Of a DNA stretch of 64,000 nucleotides, positions 36,203 through 44,362 are shown one piece after another (the stretch's first letter is position 1; each line of letters opens with the position of its first letter). The position numbers and the translations under genes are program-made. A model generated the notes under the pieces. It saw only the letters and a list, made by a program, of their open reading frames with translations, searched no databases and had not been told where the DNA came from. The DNA is from Streptomyces aquilus. Lineage in GTDB: Bacteria > Actinomycetota > Actinomycetes > Streptomycetales > Streptomycetaceae. The stretch covers positions 10,292,001 to 10,356,000 of the forward strand of contig NZ_CP034463.1 in the NCBI RefSeq assembly GCF_003955715.1. The letters are read 5' to 3'.

Positions 36203-36907
36203 ATGCCGCGCATGGACCTTGTTGAGGGCAGCCTCGCGGCTGCTGCCGCGCTCTTCACGGGCTGGGCTGCGTACAGCGCCATGGACGCCGCGAAGACAGC
36301 TAAGAAGGCTGCCGAGTCGTCAGACCACAACGGGCAGACGGCGAATCGGACGGCCGAACTGGCTGCTCAGACTGCCGAGTCGGTGGCCCAGATCGAGCGG
36401 GACCGCTGGCACCGCGAACTGACCCCCCGCCTCCGAGTACGCGTTGACCTTTCCGAGCCCAATCACGTGCTCGTTCTGCGATTCGAGGGACCAGGGGAGC
36501 TGGGACGCCTTCAGGTCCGCCTGAGCATCCGCGACGACCGCGACCACTCCGATGACCCGGTCCTTGGCGCGGACCCCGAGGAACAGCGAGCCGAGCGCGC
36601 CGCAGTGATCTGGGGCCCGCTGAGGTTCCGTCAAGGGGTCGACCGGGCCGACGCAGGAGAGCGAACCGCTGGGCCTTTCCACCTGGAGGCTCACGACGAG
36701 CGGAAGGTCACTGTCCAACCCAGCATGCGGCCGCGCTGGTACGAGGGCGCGTCCGGCGAGTTGCGATGGGAAGCCGACTACCGCTACCAGCGTCCCCTGC
36801 GGTTGTGGGCCGACTGCGAAGCTGAAGGGCATAAGCCGTGGCGCCTGCCCTTCGAAGTGTCCACCACGAGCGGCGCGTGGGCTGTGCCCTACGCCGACAC
36901 GGCCTGA
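36203..36907 (+). CDS. Hypothetical protein with N-terminal membrane/helical segment (234 aa)
   Basis: ATG 36203 or 36212 (MDLVEGSLAAAAALFTGW). A short hydrophobic helix is followed by an Ala/Lys-rich coil (AAKTAKKAAESSDHNGQTAN, RTAELAAQTAESVAQIERDR). A beta-rich domain follows (RLRVRVDLSEPNHVLVLRFE; RRWYEGASGELRWEADYRY-like). This layout is common in small membrane-tethered actinobacterial proteins of unknown role. Confidence 0.65.
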   Translation: MPRMDLVEGSLAAAAALFTGWAAYSAMDAAKTAKKAAESSDHNGQTANRTAELAAQTAESVAQIERDRWHRELTPRLRVRVDLSEPNHVLVLRFEGPGELGRLQVRLSIRDDRDHSDDPVLGADPEEQRAERAAVIWGPLRFRQGVDRADAGERTAGPFHLEAHDERKVTVQPSMRPRWYEGASGELRWEADYRYQRPLRLWADCEAEGHKPWRLPFEVSTTSGAWAVPYADTA

Positions 36908-37345
36908 GCACGTGCGGGCTGGGGACGTGTCGCTGGTCGCAGAGGGGCGTTCTGCCAGACGGGACGTACTACCAGATTTCCCGTCCCGCCGCGGTCTAGC
37001 AGCCTGGTCGGCCGCCCCGTGAGCCCATCCCCAGCGAGACCGCGGCTCTTGAAGCGACTGCCGCCGCCGACCTGCGGGCGGCGAACTGGCTTCGTTCCTG
37101 CCTGGCCCGGCGACCGGGAACTGGATCACAGGAGATCTGGCCGACGCTGTCGAGGAGGCCACGAGCAGCCTGGACCCGGCGGACTGCGATGAGCCCGACC
37201 GATGGGGAGAGGCCGGCGTCCCGGAAGTTCTGGCGATCACAGGCTGCGTGCTCGGCATCCCGAAGATCGTCGCCAGCGATCCCGTCGCCGCTGTCCAGAA
37301 GGAGCTGGCGGCAATGTACGTAATTCTCGACAGCGCGCATCTGCC
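36908..37345. other. Intergenic with a possible gene tail
   Basis: From about 37137 to 37371 on the + strand a frame reads LADAVEEATSSLDPADCDEP, VLAITGCVLGIPKIVASDPV and ends PQVGPGAV. It has no start and overlaps the 3' end of the next leftward gene. Probably the tail of a lost gene. Nothing else is seen. Confidence 0.3.
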
Positions 37346-37702
37346 TCAGGTTGGGCCAGGAGCTGTATAGGTGATGCCGATGTCCCCGGCGGACGTCGCG
37401 GCCAGGGCCACCACCTTCCAGATCGCCTCGGGAACATCGTCCCGGGGCCCGTCCCAGGAGTCATTGAGGAGATCCACGGTCAACCCCACGTTCTTGCCGT
37501 CCGGTCCCGTCGCTGAAAACTTGACCTCCTGCGCTGCCCACGGGTTGTCGTGGACGCCGACGAACTGCACCACGGCGCGGTACGGCTCGAAGTCCTCTCC
37601 GTCCCGGATGAGGGTGAGGCTGCCCGGCCGGAGATCCAGGCCGACGTGGACATGGGTGTCTTCCTGCACGACGGCGGGTTCGCCGGTGGCGCTCAGTTCC
37701 AC
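37346..37702 (-). CDS. Hypothetical beta-rich protein (118 aa)
   Basis: GTG 37702 (VELSATGEPAVVQEDTHVHV) lies 5 bases after GGAGAG and is preferred to the TTG four codons upstream. The rest reads LDLRPGSLTLIRDGEDFEPY, RAVVQFVGVHDNPWAAQEVK and KVVALAATSAGDIGITYTAP. Alternating hydrophobic residues suggest a beta-sandwich. Not recognised. Confidence 0.6.
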   Translation of the reverse strand: MELSATGEPAVVQEDTHVHVGLDLRPGSLTLIRDGEDFEPYRAVVQFVGVHDNPWAAQEVKFSATGPDGKNVGLTVDLLNDSWDGPRDDVPEAIWKVVALAATSAGDIGITYTAPGPT

Positions 37703-37894
37703 ACTGCTCTCCAAAGGTGGGGTGAGGTGTGCGTTCGGCGGCTCAGCATGGCAGTTGGTTGTCTGTCGGGAGAGGGTGCCTCAGCAACCGGTCCGTTCCC
37801 GTACACCCGCGGTGTGCTGCCCTTCAGGATTCGCGGATGCTCGGGAACGATTGCATGGGAGGCGAAGGATGCCCAGGGCCGGGCAAGAGCCCCA

Positions 37895-38107
37895 TCACTG
37901 GCGGTTGCGCACGCCGATCTGCACGCCGCCCAGAGCCGTTACTGCCGTGCCGATGGCGCCGACGGTGGCTGCGGCCTCGGTGTTGTGGGTCAGGGACAGG
38001 ACCACGATCCCGATGATGGAGACGAGTCCGGTCAGGGCGGTCAGCCGCGTGAGCCATGCGGAGCTGGGCGGCGGGGTCTCGCCTGGGGTACGTTCGTGAA
38101 GCGTCAT
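37895..38107 (-). CDS. Small membrane protein with structured leader (70 aa)
   Basis: ATG 38107 lies 9 bases after AGGAG. One or two membrane segments are seen (LTALTGLVSIIGIVVLSLTH; TVGAIGTAVTALGG). Upstream, 38141-38206 holds an inverted repeat (AGGGAGA...TCTCCCT with CCCC/GGGG inside) that would form a long hairpin in the leader RNA. This resembles the structured leaders of the small membrane genes at 20 and 43 kb, but without U-tracts. Confidence 0.6.
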   Translation of the reverse strand: MTLHERTPGETPPPSSAWLTRLTALTGLVSIIGIVVLSLTHNTEAAATVGAIGTAVTALGGVQIGVRNRQ

Positions 38108-38388
38108 CCGGTTGGTCTCCTAACAGCGGACAAGCCGTTGACGACACGAGAGGGAGATCCCCGCGTGGCCAGGCCCGCCAAAGCACGGACCGCGCAGGGG
38201 TCTCCCTTCGTCATGCCTCCGAAGGGGTTTTCGGTAGCGACAACCGTACTGGTGGGGACTTACACCGGACACGACCTGTATTCGGGCTAATCGGACTATC
38301 GCGACGCCCGGAAACGTGGATTTCGGCGTTCAGGTAGCGTGTTGCTCAACCTCTTGCCTACGTCCGGCGCTTTTCCAAAAACCGCTGG
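38108..38388. other. Intergenic with leader hairpin
   Basis: It contains the 38141-38206 inverted repeat described with the preceding gene. Nothing else is supported. Confidence 0.4.
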
Positions 38389-38666
38389 TCAGGGGCATTT
38401 GGGCCTGTCGCAGAGGAGCAGGACCGTGTGCTCCGAATCACACTTCGTGAGTCCATGCGGCGTGTCGCTGTAGCCGTCGGCCTCGCAGTCGTGGTCGCGT
38501 TCATCTGCGGCGAAGAAGTCGACCAGCATGCAGTTCACGTACGCGTGGACCTCGTATTCCTTGTTGAAGACAGGTCGTCGTCCTTGAGGTAAGCGCCGTC
38601 GGTCATCCGGATCTTGTCCTGCTCCTTCTCCATGGGCAGCAGGTTGCCGTCCCCGATGACGAACAT
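38389..38666 (-). pseudogene. Small hypothetical gene, frameshifted
   Basis: ATG 38666 gives MFVIGDGNLLPMEKEQDKIR and MTDGAYLKDDDL. Near 38575 the frame slips by one, and FNKEYEVHAYVNCMLVDFFA, DCEADGYSDTPHGLTKCDSE follow, ending RPKCP. The cysteines suggest a secreted or cell-surface product. One base change would restore a 92-residue frame. Confidence 0.45.
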
Positions 38667-38783
38667 CGTCGAAAGCGGTACTGAACACGTGCCCATCGGC
38701 GCAACAGACAACGGCGCACTGATGGTGGAAACAGCGCCCGTCCCCGGCTCTCGGGGGTAGGCGCTGCGTTCTACGGCTCATCG

Positions 38784-38800
38784 CCCCCCCCGGGGGGGGG
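38784..38800. repeat. C8-G9 homopolymer palindrome
   Basis: Eight C followed directly by nine G. Self-complementary and prone to slippage or sequencing error. It lies between two frameshifted genes. Confidence 0.9.
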
Positions 38801-38810
38801 CTTGACCGGC

Positions 38811-39123
38811 CTAGTGGTTGACCTTCTTCAGGCAGGTCTGGGGGACCTGTCCGCCTCGGACGATCTGCCACAGGTGTCCGTCGCGGCCGCACTTGTGGTA
38901 GGCGGGTCCGCTCTCGGTTCTGGCGATGGCGGTGACGCAGGAGGTCACGCGGTCGCCCTCCGCTCGCCGGGCGCCGTACGGCCACCGTCTTGCCCGTGAC
39001 CTCCCACTGCGTGGTGCACGGTGCGGCGGTCGTCTTCTGCGGGGGTGCGGCGGCGGCCTGTGGAGCAACGGCGAGGCCGGCGAGGATGGCCGTGATCGCG
39101 GTCATGGTCATGAATCGGTTCAT
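38811..39123 (-). pseudogene. Small secreted protein gene, frameshifted
   Basis: ATG 39123 starts MNRFMTMTAITAILAGLAVA with cleavage likely after AAAA (about residue 27). The mature part begins PPQKTTAAPCTTQWEVTGKT. After a shift near 38965 it continues GDRVTSCVTAIARTESGPAY, GRDGHLWQIVRGGQVPQTC in the next frame and ends KKVNH. This looks like a secreted SH3-like or inhibitor-type protein broken by one base. It could be intact if the shift is a sequencing error. Confidence 0.55.
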
Positions 39124-39457
39124 AATCGTGCAAACTGTCGTGATCTCCTGGCCCGTCACGGCCTGCGATCCAAGATCACTCCGTTGTGGGGTGCCTCGTA
39201 CAAGAGGGCGCACCGCGGGGCCGGGTGCAGCGGCGGCCGACCAGGAGCCCGACCATCGACGTCCCTGTCGAGGCGATCGCATACCCGGCGGGCGCTCCCG
39301 CGTGCGCAACGGGTGGGCCGGTCATAGCCTGCTGTAGGATCTCGCGGCTCGTGTCACAGAGCATTGCGCTGACGAGCAGGTTCCTGATCTGTCTCAAGAT
39401 ATTGGCCTACGCCTCTGTCTCACCTCCCATGACATTTCCTCGGGGGGCGACACAAGC
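39124..39457. other. Intergenic, no supported gene
   Basis: A leftward 73-codon frame from ATG 39397 (MRQIRNLLVSAMLCDTSRE) exists, but it lacks a ribosome site and its second half is Arg/Pro-rich. It is not accepted as a gene. Promoters for both flanking genes must lie here. Confidence 0.35.
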
Positions 39458-40486
39458 GTGCTGGATGATGGGGCGGTGCAGCTCCCCTACGTCTACCGCG
39501 TCACCAAGTACGACCCTGCCGACCGTGACGAACACGGGCATTACACGGGCAGTGAGGACACCGTCAGCGATCACGGCGAGGTCGAGGCGTCTTATCTTCA
39601 GGCGGTCGCGGCCTTCGCCGGGGACAGCGGCGTCGATCACCTGGCCGTACGTGAACCACAGGTCCCGTCCTTGGCGCACTTCGGTGTGGAGCCTCCGGTG
39701 GACGGCTTTGGGTTGGACGGGCTCTTCCCTGGCGGCCTTACCGGTTTTCACGACGGGGCAGAAGTACCGCTCGATATCGGGCTGCAGCTGGTGCGAGCCA
39801 TGTTGCGCGAATACGGAGCCTGGTGTCGGCTGGAGGCGGAAGGCGCGTTCGCGGTCCATGTGGGATGGGACCAGTACCTCTACATCAGCAGCAGTCGGCC
39901 TTGCGAGGAAGCGTTGGCCCACACCCGGGAGCTCGGACTCTTCCCAGAACGCCTGGACGCCTCCCCGTACGCCTTCGAGGCCGAGGAGGAAGAGCAGGTC
40001 ATCCAGCGTCCCGGCGATGACGACTTCTGGGCCGACCTGTACTGGGCAGTCGTCACCGGCCAAGCAGGAATTCTGGAAGAGACGTATCTCGAAGGTGCCT
40101 CACGATGGCACCACCTCACCAGCGACACCATCGACCCCGTTCGCGCTGGACTGGCTCCCCGGGCCCGTCTCGCCGTCTGGCCGCCCCTGTCCACCAACAT
40201 CGACGCCGTCCTGAGAGCCCTGCCCGCTGATGGCCTCGTCGAAGGCGTGTGGCAGGACGACGACGGCAACATCCGCAGCGCCATCGCCGAAGAGGACGAG
40301 TTCCCCGAACTGGCCGCCCGGATATCCCGTGCTCATGCCGCCGCGTTCCTGTCTGTATATGCGGGTGAATCTGTGCCTCTGTGCACTGCTGTCATGCCCG
40401 ACAACGACGGAGTCCTACGGGCTCGTTGGCGAACCGAGCCGACGCCGGGCGACCGCGACTGGGCACTTCGTCAGCCTCCAGGGTGA
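39458..40486 (+). CDS. Conserved actinobacterial protein often annotated RNA-binding (342 aa)
   Basis: GTG 39458. N-terminal signature PYVYRVTKYDPADRDEHGHY, then AVAAFAGDSGVDHLAVREPQ, LQLVRAMLREYGAWCRLEAE and GWDQYLYISSSRPCEEAL. This is a family I recall in Streptomyces, usually labelled RNA-binding protein without strong proof. The C-terminal third (from about 200) has a separate part (STNIDAVLRALPADGLVEGV; AARISRAHAAAFLSVYAGES). It is complete. It stands 128 bases before ku on the same strand. Confidence 0.75.
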   Translation: MLDDGAVQLPYVYRVTKYDPADRDEHGHYTGSEDTVSDHGEVEASYLQAVAAFAGDSGVDHLAVREPQVPSLAHFGVEPPVDGFGLDGLFPGGLTGFHDGAEVPLDIGLQLVRAMLREYGAWCRLEAEGAFAVHVGWDQYLYISSSRPCEEALAHTRELGLFPERLDASPYAFEAEEEEQVIQRPGDDDFWADLYWAVVTGQAGILEETYLEGASRWHHLTSDTIDPVRAGLAPRARLAVWPPLSTNIDAVLRALPADGLVEGVWQDDDGNIRSAIAEEDEFPELAARISRAHAAAFLSVYAGESVPLCTAVMPDNDGVLRARWRTEPTPGDRDWALRQPPG

Positions 40487-40613
40487 GCGCTTCGACCTGC
40501 GGGTCTCAGATTGGTGGCCGCCCGGCCATCGAGTGGCCATCGGTCGTGAGATTCGGCCACGGAATCTGAGATCCCACACCTGCTGGTGCTCGGGGTTTGT
40601 GCGGAGGTCAGTC

Positions 40614-41585
40614 ATGCCCCGAACCATCTGGTCAGGTGCCATCAGCTTCGGTCTGGTGACCGTTCCTGTGCATGTTCAGTCCGCGACGGAAGATCACAGC
40701 ATCCGCTTCCACCAGTACCACCTGGAGGACATGGGCCGGGTACGGGTGAAGAAGGTGTGCGAGCTGGAGGACCGTGAGGTCAGCCAGTCTGAGATCGGCA
40801 AGGGCTACGAGTACGCACAAGACCAAGAAGTCGTCCCGATCACCGATGAGGAGCTGCGTGAGCTTCCGCTGCCGACCGCGAAGGCCATCGAGATCGAGGC
40901 GTTCGTGCCGCTCGACAGCATCGACCCGATCCGCATCGCGGAGGGCTACTACCTGGCGCCGGACGGGCAGGTCGCGGCGAAGCCGTACCGGCTGCTGGTG
41001 CAGGCGCTCGGCCGGTCGTCGAAGGTGGCCGTCGCGAAGTACGCCTGGTCGGGCCGCGAGCGGCTGGGCCTGCTGCGGGTCCGGGACGATGTGATCGTGC
41101 TGCATGCGATGCGCTGGCCGGATGAGGTCCGCAGCCCGGCTGAGCTGCTGCCGCCGCCCACGGAGGTGTCCGACGACGAGATCGAGGGTGCGCTGGCGCT
41201 GATGGAGTCGATGAGCCGCGACGACCTCGAAGGCCCAGAGTTTGCGGACGCCTACACCGACGCCATGGCGAAGATCATCGAAGCGAAGCGCGAGGAGAAA
41301 CCCCTTCCCGAGGCCCCGGAGTCGGGGAAGCCGGGCAAGGTACTGGACCTGATGGCTGCCCTGACGGAGTCCGTGCAGAAGGCCAAGGCCTCCCGCGGCG
41401 AGGCGGGCGACGCCGACGTCCACGATCTGACCCAGGCCAAGAAGACCACCAGGAAGAAGACCGCCGCGAAGAAGACGGCAGCCACGAAGAGCACGGCGAA
41501 GAAGACGGCAGCGAAGACCGCGAAGAAGACGACCGCCCGTAAGACTGCGAAGAAGAGCGCCGGCCGCAAGCCGCGCAGCGCCTGA
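40614..41585 (+). CDS. ku: Ku DNA-end-binding protein
   Basis: ATG 40614 (MPRTIWSGAISFGLVTVPVH) is the canonical start of bacterial Ku. The beta-barrel/ring region follows (IRFHQYHLEDMGRVRVKKVC; YEYAQDQEVVPITDEELREL; AEGYYLAPDGQVAAKPYRLL) to about residue 250. A Lys/Ala-rich tail of about 60 residues (KKTTRKKTAAKKTAATKSTA) is typical of the extended Ku of streptomycetes and adds DNA binding. It works with an ATP-dependent ligase in NHEJ. The intact ligase of this window is 16 kb away at 57262, and a broken copy is at 35218. Confidence 0.95.
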   Translation: MPRTIWSGAISFGLVTVPVHVQSATEDHSIRFHQYHLEDMGRVRVKKVCELEDREVSQSEIGKGYEYAQDQEVVPITDEELRELPLPTAKAIEIEAFVPLDSIDPIRIAEGYYLAPDGQVAAKPYRLLVQALGRSSKVAVAKYAWSGRERLGLLRVRDDVIVLHAMRWPDEVRSPAELLPPPTEVSDDEIEGALALMESMSRDDLEGPEFADAYTDAMAKIIEAKREEKPLPEAPESGKPGKVLDLMAALTESVQKAKASRGEAGDADVHDLTQAKKTTRKKTAAKKTAATKSTAKKTAAKTAKKTTARKTAKKSAGRKPRSA

Positions 41586-41965
41586 TCCCGGCGTGCCGTC
41601 CCTCGGTAGCGAGGGCGGGAATGTCTGCCCGGCCGGGCAGGTTGTGAGGGACGTGGTTGTGAAGGGGACAGTGTCCCCGGGCCTCACCTATTGCCTGCAG
41701 GGACGATCGTTCGGCTGAAGCCCTGCAGTGCCTTTCGCCGCGTAGGCGACCGCCCTTCACCTCCACACTCTGCGTACGCGGCCCCGAGCGCTCCACTGCC
41801 CGGGGCCGCGGTGCGGCTGTGGGTGCGCCGCCATCGCGAGGGACATCAGCCGTGGACGGTCACCTACAACGTGACCGTTCCCGACCCGCGGTGATCGCTT
41901 CCCTCGTACTGCATGGCTGGGGGAGCGAACCGGCCCTTGGGTGCGGGGCCTGCCCGTGCGAGGTC
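41586..41965. other. Intergenic between ku and the lipoprotein gene
   Basis: It contains the palindrome 41625-41640 acting as a terminator. No gene is supported in the rest. Confidence 0.45.
41625..41640 (+). terminator. Hairpin after ku
   Basis: CTGCCCGG is followed by its exact complement, 40 bases after the ku stop. Probably a terminator. Confidence 0.5.
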
Positions 41966-42304
41966 TCAGCCCGGAAGCCCGTCGACGCCATCATGAGCCC
42001 ACTGGCAGTCCCACTTGGTGCCGTAGAGCTCGTCTGCCCACCTCTCGACATTTGCGTGTGTCGCTGAGTCGTTCTGGAGTCGGCCCTCGTACGCCGCGAC
42101 TGCGCCAGCAGGGTCGTATCCACCGTTGATGTCTTCTTCAAGCGCAGTCGCCGAGTCATGGTAGCGAGACAGCGTTCCGGCATAAGCCTTGAGTGTTCCC
42201 ACGTAGTCGGAGCAGTCTCCTTCTTCGGCCCCCTGGAGCCCTGACGAGCAACCCGCTGCTGCCAACATCAACAGGGCGACAGCCACTGTCCTCGTACGTC
42301 TCAA
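41966..42304 (-). CDS. Small lipoprotein (112 aa)
   Basis: TTG 42304 lies just after GGGGGCAGGAA. The signal peptide has RRTRTVAVALLMLAAAGCSS with lipobox LAAAGC, so the Cys near residue 19 would be lipidated. The mature part is helical and acidic (YVGTLKAYAGTLSRYHDSAT; AYEGRLQNDSATHANVERWA). The role is unknown. Export to the outer face of the membrane is likely. Confidence 0.7.
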   Translation of the reverse strand: MRRTRTVAVALLMLAAAGCSSGLQGAEEGDCSDYVGTLKAYAGTLSRYHDSATALEEDINGGYDPAGAVAAYEGRLQNDSATHANVERWADELYGTKWDCQWAHDGVDGLPG

Positions 42305-42691
42305 TTCCTGCCCCCTGGCTAGCGATGGCGGATGGTGCCCCTGATTGTGCGGCTCAGGGGTGTGGCCTTGTAGGGCCCTTCGGTGTTTACGCTGAGCACG
42401 GCCGTCTCGGTGGTTTCCCCCCCGTGCCACCGGGACGGCTTTGGCGTTTGCCGAGGCCGTCCGGAGAGTGTCTCAGCGCGTGCTGTCGCCGGGGGCGAGC
42501 AGACGGCGGGCACCGCTTCTCCCTTGCCACAGATAACAGGGTCGCTTCGCACACGGCCCCGCGGAGTCGCCGCAGGTCGTGATCGGCGATGCCGCAGATG
42601 ATAGGGCGTTATCTGCGGGAAGACTTCAGAACACCGAACGCTCGCGAGAGCCTGCCTGCATCACGTTGACCTCCACCTGCTCTCTCGGGGC
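42305..42691. other. Intergenic with AGAT/ATCT inverted repeat
   Basis: CCGCAGAT (42592-42599) pairs with ATCTGCGG (42611-42618). CACAGATAACAGGG at about 42528 repeats part of it. It lies between the end of the zinc-finger gene and the start of the lipoprotein gene. It may be a terminator or operator. No gene is seen. Confidence 0.4.
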
Positions 42692-43174
42692 TCACCCGCG
42701 GTCGCCGTCTCCTGAGCGCGCCGCCTTCCGGCGGGCGCGATATGCCTTCTGACGGCACGCGTTGGAGCAGTACTCGCGCGGTCGCCGAGCGCTCTTGGGA
42801 CGCTCGAAGACCACGCGACACTGTCGGCAGTGGGGCGCGAACCGTTCCTCGATCTTCCATTCGCGGATCAGGGCCCGCAATTCCTCGTCGATGACAAGGG
42901 AGTTTCCATCGTCCGTGTACCAGAGTTCCCGGGCGCTGCTGTGGTTCCTCGGCAGGCGTGCTTGAAACAGCGCAGTCTGAGACTTGAAATGGGCGAGCCA
43001 CTCGTTGATCCCTCCCAGCCCCCGAGCCAGGTCTGCACGGTTCGCGCCATACAGCGCGTAGGCGAGGAGTAGGACCGCCGTCTCGTGGTCGAGAGAGCGG
43101 AGGAGGTAAGTCAGCGAGGCGGTGCGCTCCACGCGGGGCCGGTGTTGCCCGCTGGCTCGGGGCCGCCGACTCAT
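42692..43174 (-). CDS. Zinc-finger protein with sigma-region-4-like helices, cassette B
   Basis: ATG 43174 overlaps the membrane-gene stop (ATGA), as in cassette A. The 160-aa protein starts MSRRPRASG. Residues 22-75 match cassette A in the helices (TYLLRSLDHETAVLLLAYAL, then ANRADLARGL). Residues 115-150 form the finger CRQCRVVFERPKSARRP, then YCSNACRQKAYRARRK. It ends soon after the finger, which suggests the longer tail of cassette A is aberrant. Nucleic-acid binding is likely. Function unknown. Confidence 0.75.
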   Translation of the reverse strand: MSRRPRASGQHRPRVERTASLTYLLRSLDHETAVLLLAYALYGANRADLARGLGGINEWLAHFKSQTALFQARLPRNHSSARELWYTDDGNSLVIDEELRALIREWKIEERFAPHCRQCRVVFERPKSARRPREYCSNACRQKAYRARRKAARSGDGDRG

Positions 43175-43500
43175 CCCTCGTGCCCTGACCTGGCAGACCG
43201 CAGCGCGGTCTCGCTCCGCACGACGACCACGGTCGGCACTGCAGCGGGTTCCTGCTCCACAACCGGGGGCGTCTGGAGGGCCAGTGGCGCCGAGGGCTTG
43301 CCCCAGGGCAGCAGGCCGCAGAGCGCGGAAATGACGTGACTGAGCCCAAGCAGAACCTGCGGTAGGTCGGCGGACGGGGTCCGTCGCGCAATCAGCCAGG
43401 CCATGCAGACCACCATGCCGAGCAGGGCCACGAGGAGCAACGCGGCCAGCACTGCCAGCCAGATGGGCATGCCCAGCAGGGCGGCGGACGGGGTGGGCAA
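43171..43500 (-). CDS. Small membrane protein, cassette B (109 aa)
   Basis: TTG 43500 lies 6 bases after GGAGG. The membrane helix is at about 12-36 (IWLAVLAALLLVALLGMVVC) followed by AWLIARRTPSADLPQ, parallel to cassette A (VVRRLNGADLVS). A second hydrophobic patch (VLLGLSHVISALCGLLPW) precedes a Pro/Val/Glu-rich tail. The stop overlaps the zinc-finger start by 4 bases. It is preceded by the three-hairpin leader. Confidence 0.75.
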   Translation of the reverse strand: MPTPSAALLGMPIWLAVLAALLLVALLGMVVCMAWLIARRTPSADLPQVLLGLSHVISALCGLLPWGKPSAPLALQTPPVVEQEPAAVPTVVVVRSETALRSARSGHEG

Positions 43501-43517
43501 CGGTACCTCCAGGTACG

Positions 43518-43625
43518 AAAAAAGCCCCTGGGGTCACCCAGGGGCTGGTCGAAGAAACAAAAAAGGCCCGTCTTCGCCACTGGAAGAAGAGCCTCAGCAT
43601 GTGAGGGCACACGCGTGTTGCCCTC
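43518..43625 (-). promoter_or_regulatory. Three-hairpin leader of cassette B, two terminator-like
   Basis: In transcript order: GAGGGCA/TGCCCTC stem (43625-43603); an 11-bp stem with two mismatches (43593-43565) followed by UUUUUUG; a perfect 10-bp stem (43546-43523) followed by UUUUUUCG; then GGAGG and the TTG start. A TTGACC-18-CAAGAT promoter-like pair lies upstream near 43633-43662. The order matches the leader of cassette A. Confidence 0.75.
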
Positions 43626-43629
43626 AATC

Positions 43630-44037
43630 TCATCTTGTCAGAGTCGCCGCAACAGGGTCAACCCCCGGAAAACCGCAGGGCAGTTGTGATCCGGCTGCAT
43701 GGGTGGGGTTCCTTCGAATTTCGTAACGCACCTGTCCTCGGCGTGGGTGGGCAGCTACGCGGTCGCGGTGACCCGTGGAATCGGTGTCCCGCCCTACGGC
43801 GACGGCGTCGCCGTGCTTCCACTGACCTGGCAAGCACCCCGGTGGGGCGCACCGCGCGGCGAGCAGCTCTTGGATGGCGAAGGCGGTCGTGTCATCGGCG
43901 GCCGCGATCTCCACCACGGCCAGGCCCGGTAGCGCCGTATGTGCCTGGTTGATGTACGGCATGACGCGCTGGCGCGTACGGGCGTTCTCGATCAGCGGTG
44001 CGTTGACGTGGTCGGCCTCATGGTCGGGGCGCGCCAC
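43630..44037 (-). CDS. Small hypothetical protein, paralogue of 44102-44362
   Basis: GTG 44037 opens a 135-codon frame. The core LIENARTRQRVMPYINQAHT, GLAVVEIAAADDTTAFAIQE matches the neighbour's GLAMVEIAAADTATALAVQA. After LLAARCAPPG the similarity ends, and the tail to 43630 overlaps the promoter region of cassette B, so the true stop may have been lost. The start lies within the inverted repeat 44007-44070. Function unknown. Confidence 0.45.
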   Translation of the reverse strand: MARPDHEADHVNAPLIENARTRQRVMPYINQAHTALPGLAVVEIAAADDTTAFAIQELLAARCAPPGCLPGQWKHGDAVAVGRDTDSTGHRDRVAAHPRRGQVRYEIRRNPTHAAGSQLPCGFPGVDPVAATLTR

Positions 44038-44070
44038 CCGTGGTCTGCCCCGACCATGAGGCCGACCACG
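44007..44070. repeat. 24-bp perfect inverted repeat with nested second palindrome
   Basis: 44007-44030 is the exact complement of 44047-44070, with a 16-base centre. An overlapping pair (44034-44045 and 44064-44075, CCACCCGTGGTC type) uses part of the same DNA, so two alternative hairpins can form. It sits between the paralogous small genes. The motif GGTCGG..(T/C)CATGGTCGGGG also occurs at 58.5 kb. Confidence 0.85.
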
Positions 44071-44101
44071 GGTGGGTGTGGAGGTGCGGGGCTAGGGCTG
44101 C

Positions 44102-44362
44102 CTAGGTGTCGTTGTCCTGGCGGATGTCGAGGTAACAGGTCAGCCGCACGCCGGGTTCGCCGGGTTCCCGGTAGGGGTTGGTCACTGACGTCGCCCACCG
44201 TCCGGCGAGCGTGGCCTGGACGGCGAGTGCGGTCGCCGTGTCCGCGGCCGCGATTTCCACCATGGCGAGCCCGGGCTCTTTCAGGTGCTGCTTCTTGATC
44301 TGCCTCATGCCCGGTACGACGGGTTGGCGCCGGCCAGGGTTCTGCTCGCGGGGTGTCTTCAC
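44102..44362 (-). CDS. Small hypothetical protein, paralogue of 43630-44037
   Basis: GTG 44362 (VKTPREQNPGRRQPVVPG) gives 86 residues: MRQIKKQHLKEPGLAMVEIA, then ALAVQATLAGRWATSVTNPY and GVRLTCYLDIRQDNDT. The last part (GVRLTCYLDIR) is beta-like, and the core may form an alpha/beta unit. It shares the VEIAAAD..TA.A.Q..LA motif with the downstream paralogue. No family name is known. Confidence 0.55.
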   Translation of the reverse strand: MKTPREQNPGRRQPVVPGMRQIKKQHLKEPGLAMVEIAAADTATALAVQATLAGRWATSVTNPYREPGEPGVRLTCYLDIRQDNDT

